From: Gyrodactylus bullatarudis | Lineage: Eukaryota; Platyhelminthes; Monogenea; Gyrodactylidea; Gyrodactylidae | NCBI GenBank assembly: GCA_012064415.1 | Contig: SSNU01000132.1 | Coordinates: 300,236 to 364,235, forward strand | DNA: 64,000 nucleotides | Direction: 5' to 3' | Shown: positions 23,501-35,610 of the stretch, piece by piece | How positions within the stretch are numbered: position 1 is the first letter of the stretch | Layout of the letters: the number at the start of each line of letters is the position of its first letter | Program-made: the position numbers and the translations under genes | The notes under the pieces: generated by a model | Databases searched by the model: none | What the model saw: only the letters and a program-made list of their open reading frames with translations | Told to the model about the DNA's origin: nothing

Positions 23501-26500
23501 TTTCCTTCTGACAGAATTTTTCGGTCATGAGATAACAGAATATGTACAATATACATTAAAACTCTTTATAGTTGCTGTAAATTTGGAAGAATACAGATTT
23601 CTTGTAATTTCCCACATAAACAAAAGAAAGGATCACCTAATCTCGTCAGACTCTTATGGGCTTGTTTTTTCATTGAAATTTACAGTAGTTAGAATCGAAT
23701 TTATCTAAACTACCAATAGTTTTAATTATCTGAAAATGTCATTAATCTAATCAAAGGTTGAGATTCTGTTCTCTGCTCTTAGTGTTGAATTTTTTTCTGT
23801 ATCTAGAGGTATTTTATTACTACAACTCAAAATTACCGTCTATTGCCATTCATGATACGTAACTGAATAAAATTTCTTTATGAATCTAATTTTCAAGAAA
23901 TTTTATTCTTGGCTGGTAATGTAGATTAATTAATAAACTTCTTCCATAGTAGAAATAGACAAGGCTTCCATTTTTGGAACATAAATATTAACCCTTGAAT
24001 CTTATTTTGGTCAATGTACTTTCCTAATATGAATTCCTAGCTCTAGAAATAATTGGCTCCAAATAAAAATAATTAAAACCATATTAATCTTCATGTCTCT
24101 AGATTTCATGTCCGTTTGTTTTTTAAATCAATGTAGAAGAAATTTTGTCAGAGAATTTTTATTCCATAATACTGGTACTAAGAATCGAACTCGAAGGTCC
24201 TAATCTTTATTCGCTAATTAGTAGGAGTGGTTTTCAGAAGCAAATTTACGAAGACACTGATATGTTTTATCATTAATTAAAATATGCTTTACACGATAAA
24301 CTAATTTTCATCAAATTAGGATTTTTTGAAAATCAAAGACTTAAAAAATGATACTACTTGTTAGTATTTCGCAAGAAAAATTTCAAAGGGTTAAAAGATG
24401 TGATCTCGCAACGTGTAGGTATTATTCCAACTATGACAAAAACTCAACGAGTTTTCTATTAGTACATATCTACGGTTTCATATTTGTCAGAAATCATTTA
24501 GAATTTCGCATTAGCTAGCCTGATTTCTTATTGAAAACCAGCTCTCTATTGATTTTTCTATAATATCTAGAGATGGAAATATTGGACAAGTACGAGCAAA
24601 TTAATAAAGTAATAACGCTTTTTTATGTTTCGGTGGATCTCTTCAATCAAAGCAAAGATTTAAAGAGGAATATTATTGAATTTTGGCAATTTATTCGTAA
24701 CAAAATAGCAATTCATCGAAGAATTGCTGGTACTTCGAGTATACTTATAATAGTTGAATCATAAAAACAATTATCATTTCGTATCTTTTGCCTGGTATAA
24801 AAAGTTACCACCTGTTGATAGTATACCTCCTGGCTCGATGTAGGCCTAATTTACTAGTATTAGTTAAGAGAAGAATTATGATTAATAAAAAATCTCAATT
24901 TTTCCATCGTCTTCTCAAAAAGTTTTTATGAATCCTTTTTTTCTATAAACTATGAAGACATAATTAATTATTTAAAATTGGAAAGTAATCTCTCTCGTTT
25001 CCTCTTGATTCTTCGTTACATCTGACTTTCTTTCGACATTTCTAATTCAGATTAAACTTAAATGATTCTTTACTTTCTGTACATCTTCTTATGATTGGCT
25101 AAACAAGAAAATGCCACATCTACCCCTTAAACATCCATCTGAGTGAATTTCAACATTCTTAAGAATCAGATTATGCCTCTTCGCTCATAAGGGCTTTCCA
25201 GACAAAATAAAGAAACGAAGTAAAAAGATACTGGATAAAACATGAATCATTTTTAATCAAATGATAGTTTAGGGATTCAACTGTGTACGTCTACATTTAA
25301 AGTTTTAATTTTGTCCTTTTTTTATTTTTTATGCGTAACCATTTAAAACAGGCTCTATTCATTCGTATCCAAAGATTTAACCTTAAACTTTAACTTGAAT
25401 TACGATTTTTAGGACAAAGTCTACTTTCATTGAAATCCTATCCAACTTATCTTTACTGAGGAAAAAAAACCATAAGATTAATTTTTATTTTTTAGTGAAT
25501 TTTTCAAAAAATACAATCATCTTTTTATTTTGACAACAATCCAACTCCTGTATTCTCTCTAAGCCTATGCAATTGATAGCATGAAAAATCTGCATAGAAT
25601 AAAGTGTGAAGAAATCATGAATTCTCTAACCTCAATTTACCCTCTAATTATAATTTATTATAATCATTTCTAGACTATATTTCTTACAAATTTATGCTAT
25701 GGGTGATCTTCTTTCGAGTTTCTTCGTAAAATCTTATAAATCCTCAAAGATTCTCGATAATATATAATAATCCGAATTTGCAAGGATATTTTTAGTTACT
25801 TACTTACATCCCTGACTTTTTAAAAATAAGTAATACTCTAATTCACTTACATTGTAAATTAACATAAGTTTTTAATGCATAAGTTACATAGTTAAATTTA
25901 TTTTTAGAACATTAAATTTATGTTATAACTTATGATTAGGGCCACAAATTTACATATTTTACATACTCCGAATTTTAACTCAGTTACTTCTAAAACGTAA
26001 AGCTAATTAATATGAAGATGGGAATTTATGATTTTTTCAAAGTTTTTTCATCAAGAAACCGAATTTGATAAAGATTTTTTGGAATCTAGATCATGAGGCC
26101 CTTTTTCACGATACGGAGAAAAAAAATTTGGAAAATATCAATTTTTAAGGGAAATACGGCAAATTTGAAATCTTTAAGTAGCGCCAAATTACCATTTTTT
26201 TGAACTATGAGTTGAAATTTTTTGTTGATTTCAATGTGAGAGAGTGATCAAAAGTTGATTTTTAGGATCACAATAAGACAAAGAAATTGAATATGCTGAA
26301 TCTGGTTTTAAGAATTACTCCATAATCGTGTCAAAATCAAATTTTGATTTTTTCATCATTTTCCCTACTTGAAAGTAAATGAAATTTGATATTTCAAGAT
26401 CCCATCTCTATAATTCTGTTTAAAAATGTTCGATTTCAAAAAAAAGAAAAAAATATTCAAATTATGTTTCAAGTATGTCAAAATTTTTAGAAAAAAATTC

Positions 26501-29500
26501 TTACATAAGAATACACGTTTAAATACATATTTTGAGAAGTTTTTTGTACATATTTTTGTGGTCCTACTTATAATATACAAAGTTTTAACCCTTTCGATAC
26601 CATAGCTAAACGGAGTAAGCTTCAGGCTTAATTTTCTCTCAGAATCACCTAAAATGTGATGATAAATAACATTTACTAGGACAAAATTTTATGAAAATTT
26701 TTTCTTACATATAATTTCATCAGGGTCTGGTTTATATTGAAATTCCAATCTACTGGTGAGTAATTTAGAGTGAAACTTTGCCAATGAAGGGATTTATTTG
26801 AAAGTTAATTGTTTCGAAGACTCAATTGATGTCAAAAAGAATATATTCTAAATTTCATTCGATCTTATTACAAAATAAGCTAGATATTGAAAATCTAAGG
26901 TAAAAATGGGGTTGAAAATTGCCCCATTTTCACGAGCCTATTGATGGAACTGCTAAATGATTTCATGCATAAAAATATACCTTTTTTTGGATTAACTATT
27001 TAGCTTCTACGGAAATTAATCTTATTATCTCTGAACATTGATAACTTTAATAATTTCGATCAAAAAGAATCATGAATTAAGGAATTCTACTTCCTTCGGT
27101 AAAAGTTCAAATATCTATGGCATTCTTATGCCTGGCTAGCAAAAATATAGCATAATAGCAAACTAAGATAGTTTGTGATATACTATCAAAAAATAATTAT
27201 GAAAAAATGTTTCAAAATCATTGGAAAAAGTCAGTTTGAACATAGAGGTCATATATGACTTCTTGTATCGAAAGGGTTAATTTTGGGTTAATCTCAAAAG
27301 TAGCTCCAAAATTTTCATAAATTCCAAAAGTAGCCCCAAATTTTTCCAAAATAAACCCCATCGTAATTCAGTTTATCGAATTCCGAAAATTTAAACTTTT
27401 TTGAAATATTTGTCTTAAAGTATTCTCAACTGAATGCATCGTTTATAAAGATAGAATGTTTATGAATTAGAAAATAATGTGTTAATTACCACTCTGAATA
27501 ATTATAATTATATTTTTTATAAATCTTTTTTTTTAACGATGGATATGAATGGTTCTATGTTTTCTCGGAAAAATGAATAGTTTCTTGGTTTCGGCATATG
27601 CGAACAGAACGACTTTAGAGTATACATGATTTGATTTATAAATAATTAATATTACTTTTGGAAACTTTTCGAAAAGATTTGGGGCTACTTTTGAGATTAA
27701 CCCTTAAATTTTCAATAATTTTTCTTGTTTTAAATTATTTAAAACACGCAAATTTTACATGTATATTTTTTATTTCGAGAATCTTGAATTTAGTTTTCGG
27801 AATACCGCGTTTTGCATTACTTGATTCAAGTTTACAAGTAGCATTCAAGAATGAGTTCTTTACAAAAATTTTAATCCAATAATTTGATACAAAAACTATA
27901 TCTCTTGATTAATTTCAGTATTATTCTCTGCATTTTATTAAACTATTCAATCAATTATTTTCGAGTACAGTGTCCCCCACCATCTATTTGCATTCTATAA
28001 ATTCATGGTTCTGATTCCTTCTCCAATTATTTTCTTCTTGTAATTTGATTTTTATAATTTACCTTTTTCTTGGAAATAATCGATTATATAAACTACTTCT
28101 CTTGGCTTTCTATAAATTAACCCTTTAAAAGAGTTTTTTCTCAATAGTCATTGTTAAGATTGATAATTCTATATGATTTAAGAATACACTGATAGCGGAT
28201 ATGTATTTTTTTAAAACCTACTTTTATTTCAGGAGATTTGCTGGAAAAATTACTATTTTTGGCCAAAAATAGGCTTACTTAATTATCTTGAGATATGATG
28301 TCTAGCTGATCACATATTTGAGTTATTAAGGGTATAGTGTCTTCGTTTCTTTTCCATCATCTTTGCTAAAGGGTTTTTTTAAATATACGTTTATAATATT
28401 TTCTTTGAAATTTTTTCAAAAAAAAGTAATCTTTAAATTATCGTAGCTCCTTAATAATTTATTTTTGCTAAATTATTCATTCAAAAGATTAATAGTTTTT
28501 CTTTCATCAAATTCTTTAAAATAGAATAATGGATGACAAAGGGTACAATGGCTATGGAAGGGTTAAAATAAGATTCGTCAACTTCTTATAAATACCATAA
28601 TAGTTGTGATAAATCTTTAATTCACAATACAAGCCCATTTATTATCCTTTGATGAGAGATTGATTCTCTATTTTTTAATCATCCATAAATTATAGTTCAT
28701 TTAGATCAGATTTTTAATCTATTCTCGAAAAGCTCAATCTTTATTTATCTTCTTCTTCAAGAAATAAACTAATTTCTCTGTACTTTAGCTTCTAATTTTC
28801 AATATTTAATTTTTGCATTAAAATTTTTTTGAAAAATTGCATATAAATAATTTAAAATTAATAAATAATGAATTTTCCATCAGCTTCATTACTTTAAAAA
28901 TGAATATACAGTTGAGAGATAAAACTGTTCTTTGCCTTAATTTAAAATATTCATCTCCAATAATTATTACAATTAAATCTAAATTTTTTATCAAAAAATT
29001 ATATTTATTTATCCTAAAAAGAAACTAGCCGAAAGAGAATCTATTCGATTTTCAGATCATATAACCCTTTTGAGTTAAGGCACATTTCCATTTACCTTCT
29101 CTGTAATGATTCATGGCTGTTTGAAAAAAGGTTTCAATTTTCCTATTGTTTCATATTTCATAAAGCCCTCTCTCCTCCCTACAATTACAATGGATTTTGA
29201 TAATGGCTATACTGATTAATACTTGCGCGTGGGTGTTTTCCTTACACCAAGATGGATAAGAAATAACATTGGTTGGGATTAGAACAAATATTCATTAGGC
29301 ATGATTCATTCATCCAGTTGGCGGGTTCACTTTTGTCAAATATTGATTTTCACCATTTGAAATAACAAAATATAAACCCTCTTTTCACCATATTTATTCA
29401 ACTAATGTTATCTAATCAAGTTCAAATTTATTTTTGATTCCATATCATACTAATCCTTTATCCTATATAAGGAAACCGTTTATCTATTATAATATGTTAA

Positions 29501-32500
29501 GGATTTTTTTGGTCTTCATTTATGATGAAAAATAAAAAAAGAAATCACAAGTCACACACGATAATGATTTGTTCAATTTAAGCAATATATCTTTACATCT
29601 CTTGTTTTAGACAATAAATGATACACAGAAGCAAATCTGAAATCATCTCCCCTTGAGTAATCGTTCTACATTTCTAGCTAGGTTTCTCACCACTATCTTG
29701 CTGCGTCCGGGTTTATCCTTTTCTTTGCCTGCACCTACAGACCCATTTAAACCGGTCATTGAAGCTTTCTCAATTCTGAGATAGAAATAGTGTGGACTAG
29801 CCTGTCAGTTTCGTTTCTCCAATTTTCACTGAACCTTTATCTCTCCGCACCGAGACATCGATGGCTCTTTCTCCATTTAGTACTCACTCACATCCCATGA
29901 AAATTTTAACTGGTACTGTGCCTTTATTTCCTAGCTTCCAATTATGATGTCATGCCTTCTTCTACCGAGTTCTTGCTCTTTCTTACCGTTAATAAATGTC
30001 ACCAAATATGTGGATGGGCCTTGAACTGCCAACTTTCTTCATTAGAGCCACCATCGGAGTCGCCATAATTCGATATATCAACCCCTGCTCATCATTTAAT
30101 ACGGAAATGAGCACAGCCATAACAATCAACCCGAAATCTATTGAAAATCTCTTTAAAAGATTCTTCTTGGTAGCTGGAGTTTCTTTCTGGCTATGATAAG
30201 AGTGAGTTCATGGCCTTCGTAAAATTTGCTATCGTTAACAAATCCAACGTGCTCGTTAACAAGTCTCGTCACAATCCTATCCATCTTTTCTAACATCTTA
30301 TTTCAATTGTGTTACATAAACCATCTGAATGTCATTCCTCACTTAGTATTCATCGACCTACTACCTTTTCTAGGTTTCACTCTACTACTTTAGTCTGCCT
30401 GATGTCTTTTAACATCTCGGCTAAAAACTCAATCTTCTTGCTGCTCGAAAGTCCCTAAACTTATCCAAGAAGCTATTGACAAGCCACATGATTCGCTGGC
30501 CAAGACTTCCATCCTCCTATTCACTCAGTCATAATTAGCACAAGAAATCACACTTCGGACATAAAACACGACTATGATTTATATAATTGACCAACGAGGC
30601 ACTAAAAAATTAACCATTTCATCATTAATTTTATGTAATTTTTACTTTTTGGCAAAGTATTTCTTGAGTGTTTACAAGTGGTTGATAAGAGAAAACTTTT
30701 TGAAATATTGTAGAAGAAGTGCTTGTATTTTTATTGATTCAGAAAATGGTTAACCAATTAAAAACAAATTTTGACAAATCACCCCCTTACCTTAAGTTCA
30801 AAAATTTCCCCTAAAAATATTTTTTAATGTGTTAAAGTAGGCCTCATACTCTGATTTTCAGAAAATCTTGAGTTATTCATTTTTATGAAAATCACAGATT
30901 TTCAATCTTATGAATCTTATCAATTAATCTTATGAATTTTATTAATTGATTAAAATACAGTCAATAACCAAGAGAATAACAAGAGTAGTGGAATCATATG
31001 GCGTATTCGAAGGTATATAAGGCAATTTCATACCCTTACACACATCCATGTGTTGGACTCAGAATCCTAACATTGAAGTATAGAAAGGGTAATTAAGTCG
31101 TATGCAATGAAACCAGTAATTATTGATTAGCAATTGAAGTTAATTTTTGAACATTACAAAGCAGAAAACAAGAAAGTTTACATGTTTTTCAATTTTTATG
31201 AGTCAAATCTTATATTTTATTATTTTGTGTAAAATTGATAGAGTACTTTTTCCCATCTTCGATCTATTGGTCAGGATGAAAAAATTTTCTTCTTGGTCGA
31301 TGACATGAGTAAGGGTCGATTTTTACTTCGTTGATTAAACTTTCTGAGAAAGATAAAGAACCCCTGTTTGTATCAACGTTATTGAGATCTGATCTTGATC
31401 AAAAAAAGTTTTTCTTCCTAAATTGATCTACTTTCGAAGAGAAATTTCGTGTTGTCACTCTAAAACATAGGGTATACTTGTGTAAACTAAAAATTTATTA
31501 TTGATGAATATAAAACTCTGGAAAAAGTTCTCCCCTTAGATTTAACGTTAATTTTTGTTGCAAACCAATAAAGGATATCTTGAAAACAGCAACAGATGTA
31601 AATCAATTTGGGAAGAAAAACTTTTTTTGATCAAGATCAGATCTCAATAACGTTGATACAAACAGGGGTTCTTTATCTTTCTCAGAAAGTTTAATCAACG
31701 AAGTAAAAATCGACCCTTACTCATGTCATCGACCAAGAAGAAAATTTTTTCATCCTGACCAGTAGATCGAAGATGGGAAAAAGTACTCTATCAATTTTAC
31801 ACAAAATAATAAAATATAAGATTTGACTCATAAAAATTGAAAAACATGTAAACTTTCTTGTTTTCTGCTTTGTAATGTTCAAAAATTAACTTCAATTGCT
31901 AATCAATAATTACTGGTTTCATTATTATTTTATGATATTTCAATTTTAAAACTTCATTTTAAAGTTCATATTTTGTCCTATTTCTAGTTAAAATAAATCA
32001 TAATTGGTTTTATGATTTTTATAAAAAGTGAGATCACGATTTCATGAAGGATCTCCTGTTGTATTTCTGAATCAAAATTTATCAGCAACAAAAATATTCT
32101 AGCTAACTCAAGAAGAAAAATAGAATAAATAACTAAGCTCTATTTTTTTAACAAAGACTATGAAGAAATATAAACATTGCAGTAGTATCTTCAAACTTTT
32201 TCTGAATTGCCTCTTATTTTCAGATTTCCTCCATATTGAACTAGTCCCAGAAATGCTAAATCATTCTGAGGCCATGAACAAGACTCTTTTGTCTTTGTAA
32301 GTTTTATCTTTTCAAATGGAAACTTTTTCCTCTTCAGTCTAAATCTCCAAAATTGCATCTTAGATTCGAGAAAAGTACAGACCAAGTTGTACACCCTATT
32401 CATTTGGAAGCATTGAGTTCTTGGGCTGGAAATAATACAAGGTTATCTGAAGGATTTATAAAAACTTCAACCTCTCCAATGTTGGAGTATTTCGGATATA

Positions 32501-32607
32501 ATCCTGGATTAATCCCTCCCTACTATGGCGAGCCTGAAAAGGAACAAATTGAAAAGACAGCTGAACTAAGAGACAGCCCTGAATTTCAAAAAGTATTTAT
32601 GAATTAA
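20582..32607 (+). CDS. TPST: Tyrosylprotein sulfotransferase (no genomic start ATG found)
   Basis: Four in-phase exons: 20582-21093, 22535-22713, 32224-32296 and 32364-32607 (TAA), giving 335 codons. TPSTs are Golgi type II membrane enzymes that sulfate tyrosines of secreted proteins using PAPS. Seen here: a short basic tail LTKLVQRS; a membrane anchor AILIFICLLTLFLLF; the 5'-phosphosulfate loop GFPRSGTTL; CGPESRILP with the likely catalytic Glu; the 3'-phosphate site MVRDGRAVVNSI; and KSTDQVVHPI near the end. The first exon begins in phase 0 at a splice acceptor, has an in-frame stop just upstream, and has no ATG before the anchor. Adding only a Met gives an N-terminus of normal TPST length. 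A weak alternative first exon reads MGKINQNAVVSL near 19534. The second intron is 9.5 kb and full of repeats; the third is 67 bp. Confidence 0.88.
21094..22534 (+). other. TPST intron 1
   Basis: A+T-rich intron with a gtaagt donor and a ttttacag acceptor. No internal gene or clear repeat was recognised. Confidence 0.6.
26008..26400. repeat. Dispersed foldback-type repeat copy
   Basis: Begins ATATGAAGATGGGAATTTAT, followed by TTTTTTGGAATCTAGATCATG. An inner block has GCGCCAAATTACCATTTTTT and GGATCACAATAAGACAAAG. The same ordered blocks recur at 44489-45065, 57197-57481 and 59371, and as a reverse copy near 34440-34740. Non-coding; boundaries approximate. Confidence 0.5.
26585..27280. mobile_element. 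Complete piggyBac-like MITE (TTAACCCTTTCGATAC ends)
   Basis: A 696-bp element starting TTAACCCTTTCGATAC and ending GTATCGAAAGGGTTAA, a perfect 16-bp inverted terminus that includes the TTAA target. TTAA duplication and CCCTT-type ends characterise piggyBac elements. No transposase frame. Its right 533 bp is almost identical to 17117-17649, showing recent amplification. It sits in TPST intron 2. Confidence 0.85.
27285..27703. mobile_element. TIR element (GGGTTAATCTCAAAAGTAGC)
   Basis: The left end GGGTTAATCTCAAAAGTAGC is mirrored by GCTACTTTTGAGATTAACCC at the right end (27684-27703), with similarity extending about 10 bp further inward. Flanks GTTAATTTT and TTAAATTTT resemble an eroded 9-bp duplication. 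It starts 4 bp after the piggyBac-like MITE. No coding frame. Confidence 0.65.
28117..28566. mobile_element. piggyBac-like MITE (second family)
   Basis: Starts TTAACCCTTTAAAAGAG and ends GCTATGGAAGGGTTAA, with TTAA at both ends; 450 bp. Read in reverse, its right end matches 45864-45950 (TTAACCCTTCCATAGCCA, then TGTACCC and CATCCATTATTCT), confirming a repeated family. Confidence 0.55.
29540..30590 (-). other. Decayed, less A+T-rich repeat of unknown class
   Basis: Visibly richer in G+C than the surrounding intron. Minus-strand reading shows short open segments broken by stops, for example RLVNEHVGFVNDSKFYEGHE near 30230 and IYRIMATPMVALMKKVGSSR near 30060. Its two ends share a degenerate direct repeat (GAAATCACA, then CACGATAATGATTT or CACGACTATGATTT, then AATT). 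It could be an ancient retroelement. No protein family was recognised. Confidence 0.3.
31106..31923. repeat. Near-perfect long inverted repeat (326-bp arms)
   Basis: Arms 31106-31431 and 31598-31923 are reverse complements over 326 bp with only a few mismatches seen (for example GATCTATTGGTCAG against GATCTACTGGTCAG), separated by 166 bp. The outermost bases read AATGAAACCAGTAATTATTG. No protein frame, TSD or TTAA end was found. In the TPST pre-mRNA this would fold into a long hairpin. Confidence 0.9.
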
Positions 32608-35600
32608 ATTGCTTCATCTCCCTATATCCGATCCCGATCCGATACAATTGTAAATTATTGTAACATCAAGACATATCTTTTTGAATCCTATTTTTCATAT
32701 ATTCTTTTTTCTAATGTATTTATACTCAAGATTCGGGTGAAAGAGTCAAAAGATATCAAAGATACTGAATACTTGAAATAATTGTGCGGTATTTCAAAAT
32801 TGACTCATAATATTGATTTTTAATTTCATGCTGAAATCGATTTCATGTAAAAAGCTTGTTTGAATTTATTTTCATTGTATTATTCTTGCTTCTTGTTGGA
32901 AGCCGACATGTTAATTTGAATATTTCAAACTTGCATGTTTAAGAAACCCTCACTTTTACAATAAATTCTTTTTCGAATCTTCCATCTTTAGATCTAAAGC
33001 TGACTTTTACACCAGAATTAACCAAAGAAAAAGTTAAGTTTTTAAATTTTTCAAACTTTACCAAAGCCTTCTTTAATAAACTTTGATTACGATCTGGTCA
33101 CTAGTATAGATTTATCAATGCTCATAATGGGTGAGCAAGGTAGTTTCAAAAAGAGATACAAAGTATCTAAGGTGATCCTTAACAATAAAGACTTAGAAAG
33201 AAAGAAACATTTCGTTACAACATAGATTTTAATAATTTGAATTGAATAAACGCAATAAAAACGTGCTAATATAACCCTTCATGTCCCAAATTATTTTTTT
33301 CATCACACAAATAAGAAAAATTGCAACCTTATCAAAATAATTACGCTGATTCTGAATCTAAACTCCTTTTTGAAAGCCGACTTATCCTTTCAAAGATAAG
33401 AGTTTAAAATAGGCATTTTTGGCTCTAAAACTAGTTATCTTCTAAACTATAAGAAATATCGAGCAGGAAATGAGGGGTGAAAAAAGTATTTTAAGAACCT
33501 TTCAGTTCAAATTACCATTCAAACTGGTGGATCAACGGGACATGAAGGGATAAATATAGATTTCCTTAATTCTTTTATCTGAAAATGAACTTTCAGTAGC
33601 CCATGTAAATATCAAGATTCCAAGAATTCTGATTATTATCTGTGAAGGATTTTATTGTCAATATAAAATTTATATTAATATAATGATAAAAGGGAAATTC
33701 GGCACGAGAATCAAAATTATATTATATCTTGGTTTAAAAAAATGATGCAATTTAATCAAATTCGAATTTATTTAATATGAAGAATACGAAAATCCTTTAA
33801 TAAAATTTTCTTTAATTAAATCCTTCAGCTCCCAACTCTATTCAATTCTGTAAATAAGAGCTACTTTATTTTCAAAATCTTGATCATAAGTATTAATGTT
33901 AAGTGAGGAACTGGTTTGAAAATATTAATTATAATATTACCTATCTACTTAAAAGTATATACACAATATATTCTCTTCTCAATGATCCACTATTTACCAT
34001 AAAATTAATTTATTCATAAATCTGTTTTTCACACAAAATCAATTAGTGAGACATAAACTGAATGTTTGAATTTGAATTAAATTCTCATAATTTCTTAGAA
34101 AGATCTTAAATTTTATGATAGACAAAGCTTTCTAAGACGAATCTCTATTTGATTCTCTATTGAATTTCATGAGATAAAAACGATTTCTAGATCTCAACGG
34201 AAAATTCGATAAACCATAGTTAGAAAAAATCTAAAATTAACTTTAGAAAACATGTCAATTAATCGATTCTTGAGGTCTATCCTCAAGATAACATTTGGTA
34301 TCAGGTAAGCATATTTTTTAAAAATCCTTCATCAAAGAAACATCTGGGTTCCTGCTACGATTTTTTTTGTATTTCATTCTCCATTTAAATGAATTTGAAA
34401 TGAATTTTTATTAAAATATTTTCAAATTTTGAATTAAGAGGTTTTTAGGATCAAGATTAGACAAGAAGAACAAATATGCCAAATCTGATCTGATTTTTTA
34501 CCTCATTATCGTTTGGGAGTTTCAATAAAATATTTCAACTCGAAATTCAAAAACATAGGAATTTAGCGACAATTGTAATTTGAAAAATGACAATATTTAA
34601 GTTGAAAATAATTTTTTCAGTTATTTTTAAATGGTAAAAGGAACCAAAATGATCTGAAATCCAAAAAATGCTCATTATATTCGATTTCTTGATGAAAAAC
34701 TTCATAGTAACTAACTTTACATCTTAAGCATCTTTAATTGATGGATTTTCTCATGGTCTATCATGTCTCTGTGAAATTCAGAAAAGTTCTCATTAAGATT
34801 AATGATATTTTCATCATAGACTGGCATTGCATAATATGGAATTTGTAGATAATATCATATTAAAAAAATTATTCTTCTTCAATCAATTATAAATTACCTT
34901 TTCAAGATAATTATCCAATCAAACTTCAACGTATTTTTTTTACCAATGATAAGCGTTAAATATATTCTAATTAAATAAGATTTTTAGTCTCTGCCTAGAT
35001 TTCAAATTATGAAATTATCTTTTCATTATTTCTCTAGTGAATAAACCAGTTGTCAAATTTAGTCAGGGCTGAGTTAGAAACTATTAGTAGAGAATTGCTA
35101 GTATTACAGGTTGGAGATTAGCAAAAGAATTTCACAATAATTGATTGAAGCATTCAGGTATTGAAGGGTTTATGAATTTCAGATAAAGCTTAATCATATT
35201 TATCTTTTCTCTTAGACATGGGAGGCCTTTGAGCAATAATAATTTAATAAAGGTAGCTTTAATAGGTTCATTTTCTCATATTAGTATCTTGTCTGTGAAA
35301 TAAATTATTTTTTTTATATTACCTAATGTAATCGGATTTCTGTCAAGGTGCAATTTGATGAACCCACAAATCTAACGAATCAGCAATATTTCTTGTTTTT
35401 TGCAGACAATTATTATCTAACAAAGCCCTGAATAGGATTGGTTATGGCAAGGATATGCAGATATTTCTCAATCCTTGATTATACTCAAAGGATTGATAGT
35501 AAACTACTCAACCATATATATCTATGTTGCGATACTGATAAAATTCATTATTGAAAGAAATTTTCATACATAACCTTCATTTCCTTGCTGACTACAAGAT

Positions 35601-35610
35601 TATAACACAA
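32608..35610. other. Intergenic region, TPST to first giant TAL gene
   Basis: Holds the TPST 3' UTR (AATAAA in TTACAATAAATTC near 32960), a small MITE at 33275-33549, and a reverse copy of the foldback repeat around 34440-34740. The promoter of the giant TAL gene should lie near its right end. No further exon was seen. Confidence 0.5.
33275..33549. mobile_element. Small MITE with CCCTTCATGTCCC ends
   Basis: Left end CCCTTCATGTCCC and right end GGGACATGAAGGG form a perfect 13-bp TIR. Each is flanked by ATAA, which may be a variant of the piggyBac TTAA target. The interior AAAATAATTACGCTGATTC recurs in reverse near 10360, so it is a repeated family. 275 bp, non-coding. Confidence 0.65.

Noticed and set aside
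24181..24240. tRNA-like sequence around GAATCGAACTCGAAGG
   Set aside because: Only a T-arm-like fragment; no full cloverleaf.
32191..32403. 70-codon minus-strand frame
   Set aside because: Antisense to two TPST exons that carry conserved TPST sequence on the plus strand.
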